From assembly GCA_938046755.1 (NCBI GenBank), contig CALIXC010000307.1:1-8992 (forward strand): 8,992 nt of DNA, read 5' to 3'. The notes under the pieces are model-generated. The model was not told the DNA's origin. It saw only the letters and a list, made by a program, of their open reading frames with translations, and ran no database searches. The stretch is from an uncultured Lautropia sp. Its GTDB lineage: Bacteria; Pseudomonadota; Gammaproteobacteria; Burkholderiales; Burkholderiaceae_E. The translations under genes were made by a program, and so were the position numbers. Within the stretch, counting starts at the first letter, position 1, and each line of letters begins with the position of its first letter. Below, piece after piece: positions 1-5,903 of this stretch.

Positions 1-373
1 CGGCCGGAGCATCCGCCTGGGCAGCCGCCAGCCGGCTGCGTGCCTGGGCAATCTCGGCCGGCCGTGCACCGTTCTTCAGCCGCCGCAGGTTCTCTTCCTG
101 CGCCCGCAGCTGGGCCGCCGCCTGATCCGCCTGCAGCGCCAGCGTGCGCGTATCCAGTACCGCCAGCACCTGGCCCGGCTGAACCCGGTCACCTTCCTCC
201 GCATCCACCTGCGCCACACGCCCGCTGCCCTCGAAGGCCAGCGACACCTGCCGCACGTCGATGTTGCCGTAGAAAACGCCGGCGTCCTGTCCCTGCGGAC
301 GCCAGTGCTGCCAGCCGTACCAGCACGCCGCCACGGCGGCCAGCAGCACGATCATCACGATGGGTTTCTTCAT
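1..373 (-). CDS. HlyD-family efflux periplasmic adaptor (YbhG-like), N-terminal part
   Basis: The minus-strand frame is open from the ATG at 373 to the window edge, giving 124 codons; the C-terminus lies outside. Residues 1-20 form a membrane anchor (MKKPIVMIVLLAAVAACWYG). A barrel-sandwich/biotinyl-lipoyl-like stretch follows at about 33-72, including YGNIDVRQVSLAF, GRV and EGDRVQPGQVLAVLD. A heptad-rich alanine/glutamine coiled-coil hairpin then begins (about 73-124, with the motif NGARPAEIAQA). This order and these motifs closely match E. coli YbhG, the periplasmic adaptor linking an inner-membrane ABC exporter to an outer-membrane channel. The expected partners (YbhF/S/R-like ATPase and permeases) would lie downstream, beyond the left edge. 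It is divergent from a TetR/CecR-like gene, the family that controls ybhG in E. coli, so control by that neighbour is likely. The substrate is unknown. Confidence 0.9.
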   Translation of the reverse strand, partial: MKKPIVMIVLLAAVAACWYGWQHWRPQGQDAGVFYGNIDVRQVSLAFEGSGRVAQVDAEEGDRVQPGQVLAVLDTRTLALQADQAAAQLRAQEENLRRLKNGARPAEIAQARSRLAAAQADAPA

Positions 374-581
374 GAGCGCATCCCCGGACGGACAGTAGGC
401 CATCTCGTGGAACCCATCTTATCTTAAAATTAAATTGAATTGAAATTGACCCTATGGAAATATCAAGTGAATGCTGCTTACGTAAATGGCGACCATACGT
501 CGTAGATCACGGGGCTACCTGCAGCCCAGCCGGCACACCCAGGATGGCACAGGATGGCCAGAGTGCCGCAAATCAGGAACA
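374..581. promoter_or_regulatory. Divergent promoter/operator region between efflux adaptor and TetR regulator
   Basis: This 208-base gap separates two divergent genes. Its core (about 418-470) is strikingly AT-rich in a GC-rich window and holds AATTG-type units at 432-448 (AAATTG, AATTG, AAATTG). Several TTGAAT/TTGAAA/TTGACC hexamers could act as -35 boxes toward the TetR gene, but no convincing -10 follows, so no exact promoter is assigned. Two near-identical 10-base units (AGGATGGCAC, AGGATGGCCA) occur at 541-560. TetR-family repressors usually bind such shared regions. That this one does so is inference. Confidence 0.45.
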
Positions 582-1268
582 ATGCCCCCAATGACCCCCA
601 ACACCGCCAATGCCCGCGCCTCCCGTACCGACGGCGAAGCCACCCGTGCCCGCATCCTGCAGGCCGCGGGCGAGCTGTTCAGCAGTCGGGGCTTTGCCGA
701 GACCACCAGCAAAGCGGTGGCGGCCCACGCGGGCGTGGACTTGGCCTCGATCAACTATCACTTCGGCAGCCGCAGCGGCCTCTACCAGGCCACGCTGATC
801 GAGGCCCACCGGCGACTCTTCACCGTCGACGCACTCAGCCAGCTCGTGCATGCACCGCTAGCGGCGTCCGAAAGGCTTCGCATCCTGATGACCCAGTTGG
901 TCAGCCAGGCCACCAGCTCGCAGACCAACTGGCACCTGGGCCTGCTGGCCGCCGAAGTGATGGCCCCTTCCTCACACCTGCAGGTGCTGTTCAGGACCGA
1001 GAGCGCCCCCAAGCTGTCGCTGGTGCGCCAGCTGGTGGCCGAGATCATCGACATCGACGCCGACGACCCGGTGGTCACACGCTGCATGTTCAGCGTCGGC
1101 GCCCCCTGCATCATGATGCTGATCGCCCGGCGAGAGCTGCCGGGACCGTTGCATGAGCTGCGACACATGCAGCCCGAGGTGCTGGTCGACCACCTGCATC
1201 GCTTTGCGATGGCCGGATTGGCGGCCATCCGTGCCAGCCTCACGCCGCCGGCTGATCCTCAGCCCTGA
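582..1268 (+). CDS. TetR/AcrR-family transcriptional regulator, CecR (DUF1956)-like
   Basis: This is a probable dimeric repressor of 228 residues. The TetR helix-turn-helix domain covers about residues 19-65: TRARILQAAGELFSSRGFAE, then TTSKAVAAHAGV as the first HTH helix and ASINYHFGSRSGLY as the recognition helix with the family NYHFGS signature. The C-terminal ligand/dimer domain (about 75-220), with AAEVMAPS, DDPVVTRCMFSVGAPC and a final AMAGLAAI, fits the CecR/YbiH type. The frame is open up to an ATG at 486, but that start lacks a ribosome site and adds unconserved residues. The ATG at 582 follows AGGA (575-578, close spacing) and is chosen; the ATG at 591 is equally possible. It is divergent from a YbhG-like adaptor, the pairing known from E. 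coli cecR and ybhG, so it probably represses that efflux operon. The inducer is unknown. Confidence 0.9.
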   Translation: MPPMTPNTANARASRTDGEATRARILQAAGELFSSRGFAETTSKAVAAHAGVDLASINYHFGSRSGLYQATLIEAHRRLFTVDALSQLVHAPLAASERLRILMTQLVSQATSSQTNWHLGLLAAEVMAPSSHLQVLFRTESAPKLSLVRQLVAEIIDIDADDPVVTRCMFSVGAPCIMMLIARRELPGPLHELRHMQPEVLVDHLHRFAMAGLAAIRASLTPPADPQP

Positions 1269-1278
1269 GGGTTCAGGG
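1263..1278 (+). terminator. Short inverted repeat at the end of the TetR gene
   Basis: CCCTGA (1263-1268, including the stop codon) pairs with TCAGGG (1273-1278) across a 4-base loop. There is no T-run after it, so an intrinsic terminator is only weakly supported. Confidence 0.25.
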
Positions 1279-1329
1279 ATTAGTCTGCCGATGACGGGCC
1301 GCCAACGGATGTGGCGCCCCCCGCTTCAT
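1273..1329 (-). pseudogene. Probable remnant of a GNAT toxin N-terminus
   Basis: On the minus strand an ATG at 1329 overlaps the antitoxin-remnant stop in an ATGA arrangement, as is usual for coupled antitoxin and toxin genes. It opens an 18-codon frame (MKRGAPHPLAARHRQTNP) that stops at 1273-1275. GNAT toxins paired with DUF1778 antitoxins often start with a phrase like 'APEPLxxxH', which APHPLAARH resembles. None of the acetyltransferase core survives, so no toxin activity is expected. The identification rests on one short motif plus position beside the antitoxin remnant, and would be weak on its own. Confidence 0.45.
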
Positions 1330-1502
1330 TGAGCGTCCCAGACCGGCGGCCGGGAAAACAGGTCGGCCAACCCCGGGTTGTCCTGTTCCGGACGGTCCAG
1401 CATGTCCAGGATGGCCTGATACTGGCTGCCAGACACCATGAGCAGGCGCTGATCAAGCAGTGCCTGCTCGGCATGCTGACACGCCGTCAAGCGCCAGCTA
1501 GC
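1326..1502 (-). pseudogene. Truncated DUF1778 (TacA-like) antitoxin, C-terminal fragment
   Basis: The minus-strand frame between the binding-protein stop and 1326 has no start codon of its own, but reads as the C-terminal region of a DUF1778 antitoxin: a helix containing AEQALLDQRLLMVSGSQYQ, then ILDMLDRPEQDNPGLADLF, then a terminal RPPVWDAQ. The family pattern is 'AE..LLDQRLF.L....YQAFLDLLDRP..DNPGL..L....PWD'. In intact members this segment wraps and neutralises a GNAT toxin. The N-terminal ribbon-helix-helix that binds DNA is missing: resemblance fades upstream of TACQHAEQ (about 1487), a few bases from the ABC gene stop, so a deletion joined the two. I did not find the missing part elsewhere in the window. 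Confidence 0.7.
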
Positions 1503-1503
1503 C

Positions 1504-2328
1504 TCACTCCGCCAGCAGCTGCTCGGCCGGGACCTTGTCGCCGTAGACCGGGCGCAGGGTCTTCTCGTAGGCGGCTTTCAGACGGCCGTCCTGCTTGAGC
1601 TTGGCCACTTCCTGGTCGATCCAGGCGCGCAGGGCGTCATCACCTTTCTTCACCGCCGGAGCGATGAATTCCGGCTCACCCAGCTGGCCGATGGCGACTT
1701 CATAACCCGGATTTTCCTTGGCCCAGGCCCACAGCAATGCGTTGTCGTGGGCCAGCGCGGCACCACGACCATCCTTCAGTGCATCGAAGGTCTCGGTGTT
1801 CTGGTCATATTTCAGCAGCGAAATATCCGGGTACTTCTTGCTGAAATACGCATCAGCCGTAGTGCCCTTGTTCACCAGCAGCGTCTTGCCTTCCAGCTCA
1901 TCCACGGACTTGATGGGCGCCTTGGTGGGAGAGACCACACCCAGCGACACCTTCATGTAGGGCGCGGCGAAGTCCACCACGCGGGCACGCTCCTTCGTCT
2001 GCGTGAAGTTGGCCAGAATGATGTCCACCTTGCCGGATTTCAGGTACTCGACCCGGTTGGCCGCCTCGGTGATCACGTATTCCACCTTGTCGGGGCTGCC
2101 CAGCAGGTCCTTGGCAAAGTCCTTGGCAATCTCCACGTCGAAGCCCTGGCTCTTGCCTTCGCTGTCGATGTAGCCAAAGGGCGGCTTGTCGCCAAACACG
2201 CCGATGCGGATGCGGTCGCTGGCCTTGATCCGCGCCAGGCCATCATCTGCCGCCACCGCATGGCTGCCACTCACCACCCCCGCCGCCAGCAGAGCGGCCA
2301 TCAGTACCGGCTTGAATGCAAATTTCAT
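1504..2328 (-). CDS. Cysteine ABC transporter periplasmic binding protein (CjaA-like)
   Basis: This solute-binding protein of 274 residues belongs to the SBP_bac_3 family. The ATG at 2328 has a good ribosome site (AGGAAAG, 2334-2340, 5-base gap) and is followed by a Sec signal peptide (MKFAFKPVLMAALLAAG...AVA/AD, residues 1-27) without a lipobox; an upstream in-frame ATG at 2367 is disfavoured. Lobe 1 opens with RIRIGVFGDKPPFGYID, followed by GFDVEIAKDFAKDLLG, EAANRVEYLKSGKVDIILAN and FTQTKERARVVDFAAPYMKV. The hinge/lobe 2 has GKTLLVNKGTTADAYF, LKYDQNTETFDAL, LAHDNALLWAW and IAPAVKKGDDAL. This matches the Campylobacter jejuni cysteine-binding CjaA nearly motif for motif, so cysteine is the likely ligand. 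CjaA is reported as a lipoprotein, while this copy looks freely periplasmic. It is the last gene of the leftward transport operon, 247 bases after the ATPase. Confidence 0.92.
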   Translation of the reverse strand: MKFAFKPVLMAALLAAGVVSGSHAVAADDGLARIKASDRIRIGVFGDKPPFGYIDSEGKSQGFDVEIAKDFAKDLLGSPDKVEYVITEAANRVEYLKSGKVDIILANFTQTKERARVVDFAAPYMKVSLGVVSPTKAPIKSVDELEGKTLLVNKGTTADAYFSKKYPDISLLKYDQNTETFDALKDGRGAALAHDNALLWAWAKENPGYEVAIGQLGEPEFIAPAVKKGDDALRAWIDQEVAKLKQDGRLKAAYEKTLRPVYGDKVPAEQLLAE

Positions 2329-2575
2329 GATGTCTTTCCTTTCCAGGTTGTTTCGGATACTTACCACTCAGACACGCGGCACGGTTCAGACCGTCCTTGC
2401 TACTCAAACTTGAGGCACGACGCTGTCCTCCCGTGCCCCACAACATCCATCGTCCATGCCCCTTTCAGAGCCAGAACACCGCCAGAGTGTCGAACGTCAG
2501 ATCGCCACACGCCGCACACCCGCACGCAGCACGCCACACATCGTCAGCCATCTGCCTTCGGCGCGAACCCTGTCT
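2329..2575 (-). promoter_or_regulatory. Leader gap between ATPase and binding protein
   Basis: This 247-base noncoding gap is unusually long for an ABC operon. It holds two small perfect inverted repeats: ACGGT-TCAG-ACCGT (2381-2394) and CTCAA-AC-TTGAG (2403-2414). They could be operator half-sites or weak hairpins in the leader of the binding-protein mRNA. A separate promoter giving more binding protein than membrane components would be typical of such systems, but I see no clear -35/-10 pair. Confidence 0.3.
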
Positions 2576-3358
2576 TCAATAGTCCAGCCCGTTCAGGAAC
2601 ACCCTGGCCCGTTCGGTCTGTGGCCGGGCAAAGAATGCGGCGGGTGCTCCTTCCTCGATGATCCGCCCCTGGTCCATGAACACGATGCGGTCCGCCACCT
2701 TTTCGGCAAAACCCATCTCGTGGGTGACGATGATCATGCTCATGCCCTCGCGCGCCAGCTCCAGCACCACGTCCAGCACCTCGCGCACCATCTCCGGATC
2801 CAGCGCCGCCGTAATCTCGTCCAGCAGGATCACTTCCGGGTTCATGCACAGTGCCCGCACGATGGCAATTCGCTGCTTCTGGCCGCCCGACAGCTCACGC
2901 GGCCAGGCCTGCTTGCGCGCCAGAAGCCCCACCCGCTCCAGCAGCCGGTCCGCCTCGGCCTCGGCTTCGGCACGGTCACGCTTCTGCACCTTCAGCGGCC
3001 CCAGCAGGATGTTGTCGATGACGTTCATGTGGGCAAAGAGTTCATAGCTCTGGAAAACCATGCCCACCTTCTGGCGCACCTGATCCCACGACACGTCGCG
3101 CCCGAAAACGCCCACACCCACCATGCTGATCTCGCCGCCCTGGATCGGTTCCAGGCCGTTGATGGTTCGCAGCAGCGTGCTCTTGCCGCAGCCCGACGGC
3201 CCCAGGATCACCACCACTTCGCCCCGATGCAGCGTCAGATCGATGCCATGCAGCGCCACGGTTTCGCCATAACGCTTGTGCACGCCATGCAGCGTCAGCA
3301 GTGCCTCACCGGACTCATCGCCCGGCGTGGTGCGATGCGTTTCTTCCTCGTGCCTCAT
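2576..3358 (-). CDS. Polar amino acid ABC transporter ATP-binding protein
   Basis: This cytoplasmic ATPase subunit of 260 residues powers the importer. The Walker A motif GPSGCGKST lies at about residues 53-61, a Q-loop region is in KVGMVFQSYELFAHMNV, the ABC signature is LSGGQKQR (about 155-162), Walker B with catalytic Glu and D-loop is VILLDEITAALDPE, and the switch His is in MIIVTHEMGFA. All catalytic elements are intact. The position after the catalytic Glu is Ile rather than the usual Pro (DEITAALD for DEPTSALD), a variant I recall in some amino acid importers. The start at 3358 has GGGAG (3369-3373) 10 bases upstream. The first 17 or so residues (MRHEEETHRTTPGDESG) are polar and outside the domain. 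It lies 128 bases after permease 2 in the same leftward operon. Confidence 0.93.
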   Translation of the reverse strand: MRHEEETHRTTPGDESGEALLTLHGVHKRYGETVALHGIDLTLHRGEVVVILGPSGCGKSTLLRTINGLEPIQGGEISMVGVGVFGRDVSWDQVRQKVGMVFQSYELFAHMNVIDNILLGPLKVQKRDRAEAEAEADRLLERVGLLARKQAWPRELSGGQKQRIAIVRALCMNPEVILLDEITAALDPEMVREVLDVVLELAREGMSMIIVTHEMGFAEKVADRIVFMDQGRIIEEGAPAAFFARPQTERARVFLNGLDY

Positions 3359-3424
3359 CCTTCACGTTCTCCCGTCCCGTTCCTGCGCCCCTGGCCTCAC
3401 GTTCTCCGGACCCTGACCTTGCGC

Positions 3425-3470
3425 GCCATGCACCGACCATGCGTCCAACCCGCGGCGCCCGGTGCATGGC
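3425..3470 (-). repeat. 11-bp perfect inverted repeat between permease 2 and ATPase genes
   Basis: GCCATGCACCG (3425-3435) is exactly complementary to CGGTGCATGGC (3460-3470), with a 24-base loop. It starts 17 bases after the permease 2 stop and lies in the 128-base gap before the ATPase start. No U-run follows on the transcribed (minus) strand, so a simple intrinsic terminator is unlikely; an mRNA processing or 3'-end-stabilising hairpin, or a protein site, fits better. Confidence 0.55.
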
Positions 3471-3486
3471 ATCCGTCCTCGCCCTG

Positions 3487-4167
3487 TCATGCCGCCCAGC
3501 GTCGTTCCAGCCGTGCCGCCCACCATGACAGCGGCCAGCACACCAGGAAATACAGCAGGAAGATCAGCCCGTAGATCCAGAACGAGGCCGTCGGCACCTT
3601 CGGCTCGATCATCTGCGAACGCTCGATGATCTGCTGCCCCACCTTCACCACTTCCATCACGCTGATCAGTGCCGCCAGCGACGTGGTCTTGACCATCCGC
3701 GTGAACAGGTTGATGGCCCCCGGCAGCACCCGGCGCAGCGCCTGCGGCGCCTCGACGTACCGGAACACCTGCGCCCGCGTGAGCCCCAGGGCCAGTGCCG
3801 AGGTGCGCTGATGCGGCGGTAGCGACGAGAGCGCCCCGCGTACCAGGTCTCCCATCTCGGCCGTGCCCCACAGCGAGAACACGCCCACACACACCCACAG
3901 GGCATCCACGTGCCAGCCCGTCCAGGTAGGCAGCCCGAAGTACAGCACGAACAGCCACACCAGGATCGGCACGATCCTGATCGTCTCCAGATACAGGCGG
4001 CAGCCCGCGCGCACCGCAGCACTCCCGCTGCGCATCAGCAGACCCAGCCCCGTGCCCAGCAGCGCCGAGGCCGCCACCGAGATGACCGAGATGTAGAGCG
4101 TCAGCCACAACCCGTGCAGCAGCCGCGGCACGTTCTGCCCTGAAAGCAGCACCTCAAGCGCCGCCAT
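3487..4167 (-). CDS. Amino acid ABC transporter permease 2
   Basis: This inner-membrane permease of 226 residues is of the HisM/GlnP type (BPD_transp_1). The ATG at 4167 overlaps the permease 1 end by 14 bases and has a strong ribosome site (GGAGGG, 4174-4179, 6-base gap). The frame extends further upstream inside permease 1, but that extension is Arg/Cys-rich and not membrane-like. Hydrophobic segments lie near residues 18-40 (LTLYISVISVAASALLG), 56-80, 85-105 and 190-215 (FWIYGLIFLLYFLVCWPLSW). The cytoplasmic EAA loop contacting the ATPase is in SALALGLTRAQVFRYVEAPQ followed by ALRRVLP. It resembles permease 1 in length and architecture, so the two probably form a heterodimeric channel. 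Translational coupling to permease 1 is likely from the overlap. Confidence 0.9.
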   Translation of the reverse strand: MAALEVLLSGQNVPRLLHGLWLTLYISVISVAASALLGTGLGLLMRSGSAAVRAGCRLYLETIRIVPILVWLFVLYFGLPTWTGWHVDALWVCVGVFSLWGTAEMGDLVRGALSSLPPHQRTSALALGLTRAQVFRYVEAPQALRRVLPGAINLFTRMVKTTSLAALISVMEVVKVGQQIIERSQMIEPKVPTASFWIYGLIFLLYFLVCWPLSWWAARLERRWAA

Positions 4168-4816
4168 ATTCCGCCCTCCGCATCCGTTTCTCCACCCATG
4201 CCGCCAGCCACGACAGCGGCAGCAGCAGCACCAGGTACGACACCAGCAGCATGAAGAGCGCCTCGTTGGTCGTATAGTCGGTGCCAATGATGTCCTTGGT
4301 GACGAACAGCAATTCGGCCACCGACACCGCATTGATCACCGAAGTTTCCTTCACCAGGAAGAGCGCATTGGCCGTCAGTGCCGGCAACGCAATGGCCAGT
4401 GCCTGTGGCAGCACCACATACCACAGCACCTGGGCCCGCCGCAGCCCGATGGCGCGCGCCGATTCCACCTGTCCGCGTGGCACCGCCTGCAGCCCGGCGC
4501 GCAGCGCCTCTGCCATGTAGCTGCCGCCCAGGAAGGTCAGTGCGATCACCCCGCAGGTGAAGCCATCCCAGTGAATGCCGATCTTGGGCAGCCCGTAATA
4601 CAGGAAAAAGAGCTGGATGAGCAGCGGCGTGTTGCGCGACAGTTCGATGTAGGCCCGCGCCAGCCTGTCGAAGGGACGCACCCGGTAGCTGGTGACAAGC
4701 GCCACGGCCAGGCCCAGCAGCAACGACAGGCTCACGCCCCAGGCCGAGAGCCTCAGCGTCACCAGTGCCGCCTGAACAAAGCGCGGAATGATTTCCTGCA
4801 CATAGGACCAATCCAT
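4154..4816 (-). CDS. Amino acid ABC transporter permease 1
   Basis: This inner-membrane permease of 220 residues (BPD_transp_1, HisMQ-type) is the first gene of the leftward importer operon. Membrane segments are visible at about 15-40 (ALVTLRLSAWGVSLSLLLGL), 56-75 (TPLLIQLFFLYYGLP), 80-100 and 185-205 (ALFMLLVSYLVLLLPLSW). The signature ELSRNTPLLIQLFFLYYGLP and the EAA loop (ESARAIGLRRAQVLWYVVLPQA) are well kept. The family normally begins close to MDWSYV, so the ATG at 4816 is chosen; in-frame ATGs at 4840 and 4861 exist, but the residues they add are charged and unconserved, and one overlaps an inverted repeat. No good ribosome site precedes any of the three, so the start is the least certain part. 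It overlaps permease 2 by 14 bases. Confidence 0.9.
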   Translation of the reverse strand: MDWSYVQEIIPRFVQAALVTLRLSAWGVSLSLLLGLAVALVTSYRVRPFDRLARAYIELSRNTPLLIQLFFLYYGLPKIGIHWDGFTCGVIALTFLGGSYMAEALRAGLQAVPRGQVESARAIGLRRAQVLWYVVLPQALAIALPALTANALFLVKETSVINAVSVAELLFVTKDIIGTDYTTNEALFMLLVSYLVLLLPLSWLAAWVEKRMRRAEYGGA

Positions 4817-4837
4817 GCGGCGGATTCTAGGCGCTTG

Positions 4838-4890
4838 CATATGCGGAAAACGATGAAGCAAACCACTTGTTCATGTGTTTTCCGAATATG
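4838..4890 (-). promoter_or_regulatory. Long imperfect inverted repeat upstream of the ABC importer operon
   Basis: CATATGCGGAAAAC (4838-4851) and GTTTTCCGAATATG (4877-4890) pair at 13 of 14 positions. Inside, ATGAAGCAA and TTGTTCAT continue the pairing with a one-base bulge, leaving a tip of about 5 bases. It ends 22 bases before the permease 1 start on the transcribed side, within the divergent gap shared with the SemiSWEET genes. It could be the operator of a dimeric regulator or a 5' leader hairpin. No U-run is present, so it is not a standard terminator. Confidence 0.55.
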
Positions 4891-5199
4891 GTCCGTTTTG
4901 CCCCCACACACGGCTCCTCGGCACGGCTCATATCCTCTGTCCATGCACGCACAGCGTCCCATGACCGGCGGCACGGTCTTTCCTTCCAACGAGGACCCTG
5001 GCGGGCCGCTTTCCGAACCAGATCATCGAATGCCTGTCCCATCACTCCGGTTGATGATTTCCATGCAACGCGTGACGAGTCAGGGTCAAGCGCACTGTCT
5101 TGCCGGGCCTGGCGTTATATTGCCGGCTGTGCGTCACAAGCCGACACGCTTAGCAGAACGACGCCGTCCTCTCCCTCTCCCATGGAGCCCCTCCCTCCC
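4891..5199. promoter_or_regulatory. Noncoding divergent region before the SemiSWEET genes
   Basis: Roughly 310 bases separate the inverted repeat from the first SemiSWEET start. I find no convincing gene in it. TATATT near 5118-5123 could be a -10 for the plus strand, but the matching -35 is poor. A C-rich tract, CCC..CCCC.CCC.CCC (5179-5199), abuts the chosen start codon; its complement is a possible G-quadruplex. The promoter for the leftward ABC operon should also be here but is not recognisable. Confidence 0.35.
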
Positions 5200-5463
5200 A
5201 TGCAACTGACCGATCGACAGACCCAGGTCCTGGCCACCATCGCCACGATCACGGCAGTCTCGATGTACGTCTCCTACATTCCCCAGATCCAGATGAACCT
5301 GGCGGGACAGAAAGGCAGCGCCTTGCAGCCGCTGGTGGCCGCCATCAACTGCACCCTCTGGGTGATCTATGCGCTCTTCAAGCCGCTGCGCGACATCCCG
5401 GTGGCGCTGGCCAACGCACCCGGCATCGTGCTGGGCCTCATCACCTTCTGGACTGCACTCTGA
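5200..5463 (+). CDS. SemiSWEET family transporter, copy 1
   Basis: This small membrane protein of 87 residues has three predicted helices (about 7-28, 42-61, 68-86). The PQ motif ends helix 1 (YIPQIQMNLAGQKG); helix 2 has LWVIYALFK and helix 3 has ALANAPGIVLG. The Trp of helix 2 and Asn of helix 3 match the substrate-pocket residues described for bacterial SemiSWEETs, which work as dimers moving sugars along their gradient. The ATG at 5200 is chosen because it aligns with the start of the next gene; an ATG at 5182 adds six residues (MEPLPP) and has no ribosome site, while GGAG at 5184-5187 serves the later start at a long spacing. It is followed 15 bases later by a paralogue. The substrate cannot be read from the sequence, and the PQ-loop superfamily also includes amino acid carriers. 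Confidence 0.88.
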   Translation: MQLTDRQTQVLATIATITAVSMYVSYIPQIQMNLAGQKGSALQPLVAAINCTLWVIYALFKPLRDIPVALANAPGIVLGLITFWTAL

Positions 5464-5478
5464 AGGACGGACGCCACC

Positions 5479-5745
5479 ATGAAACTCTCTGCAAAAGCCG
5501 CCAGCATCCTGGGCATCATCGCCACCATCACCGCCATCGGCATGTATGTGGCCTACCTGCCGCAGATCCAGATGAACCTGGCCGGCCAGAAGGGCACCCC
5601 CATCCAGCCGGCGGTAGCCTGCGTCAACGGCCTGCTCTGGGTCATCTACGCCCTCTTCAAGAAGGGTCGTGACTGGCCGGTCACCATTTCCAACGCCCCG
5701 GGCTTCATTCTGGGCGGCATCACCTTCCTGACGGCCATCCTCTGA
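5479..5745 (+). CDS. SemiSWEET family transporter, copy 2
   Basis: This 88-residue protein is a paralogue of the preceding gene: by hand alignment about 54 of 87 positions are identical, including an unbroken block PQIQMNLAGQKG and LWVIYALFK. It has the same three-helix layout, PQ motif at about 29-30, helix 2 Trp and helix 3 Asn (ISNAPGFILGG). AAGGA at 5463-5467 lies 11 bases before the ATG and overlaps the end of copy 1, so the two are surely co-transcribed. Divergence is spread over the whole length and includes pocket-facing helix positions (for example INCTLW versus VNGLLW), so the copies may not be interchangeable. A heterodimer is plausible but is an inference. Confidence 0.9.
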   Translation: MKLSAKAASILGIIATITAIGMYVAYLPQIQMNLAGQKGTPIQPAVACVNGLLWVIYALFKKGRDWPVTISNAPGFILGGITFLTAIL

Positions 5746-5758
5746 CGTGCCGTCCCCA

Positions 5759-5787
5759 TGGCATGCCAGGCGACGCCCCGCATGCCA
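5759..5787 (+). terminator. Candidate stem-loop after the SemiSWEET pair
   Basis: TGGCATGC (5759-5766) pairs with GCATGCCA (5780-5787) across a 13-base loop, 14 bases after the copy 2 stop. No T-run follows, so if it ends transcription it is not a classic intrinsic terminator. Confidence 0.3.
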
Positions 5788-5797
5788 CGGCAGAAAA

Positions 5798-5826
5798 CGC
5801 ATGACGATATGCGCATGACGCATATG
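5798..5826 (+). repeat. Tandem repeat with internal palindrome upstream of the MetQ-like gene
   Basis: CGCATGACGATATG (5798-5811) is followed directly by CGCATGACGCATATG (5812-5826), identical apart from one inserted base. The junction also forms a perfect 7-bp inverted repeat, ATATGCG-CATGA-CGCATAT (5807-5825). It ends 15 bases before a possible -35 (5842), so it is well placed for an operator. It does not look like a MetJ box. Confidence 0.45.
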
Positions 5827-5841
5827 GGGTTATCCCCGGCA

Positions 5842-5868
5842 TTCGACCCGGCGGGCTGGCGCTAATAT
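5842..5868 (+). promoter_or_regulatory. Possible promoter of the MetQ-like gene
   Basis: TTCGAC (5842-5847) and TAATAT (5863-5868) are separated by 15 bases, 35 bases before the ATG. The -10 is good; the -35 and the short spacing are weak. Confidence 0.35.
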
Positions 5869-5903
5869 CGCCGGGACCGAATCATTTTCCCGGAGAATAC
5901 GTT

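Noticed and set aside
40..375. Plus-strand Pro/Ala-rich frame
   Set aside because: It is antisense to the conserved HlyD-type adaptor.
2456..3574. 372-codon plus-strand open frame
   Set aside because: It is antisense to the clearly functional ATPase and its translation is His/Gln/Arg-rich with no recognisable motif.
4571..5209. Plus-strand frame across the permease 1 start and the divergent gap
   Set aside because: It is antisense to permease 1 and has no motif; it would also remove the intergenic region.
5200..5745. CRISPR or other repeat array
   Set aside because: The repeated DNA blocks are explained by two paralogous coding genes; no regular short spaced repeats occur anywhere in the window.
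5134..5823. 229-codon minus-strand frame with internally repeated sequence
   Set aside because: The repeat is only the mirror of the two tandem SemiSWEET genes, and the protein is Gly/Asp/His-rich with no family resemblance.
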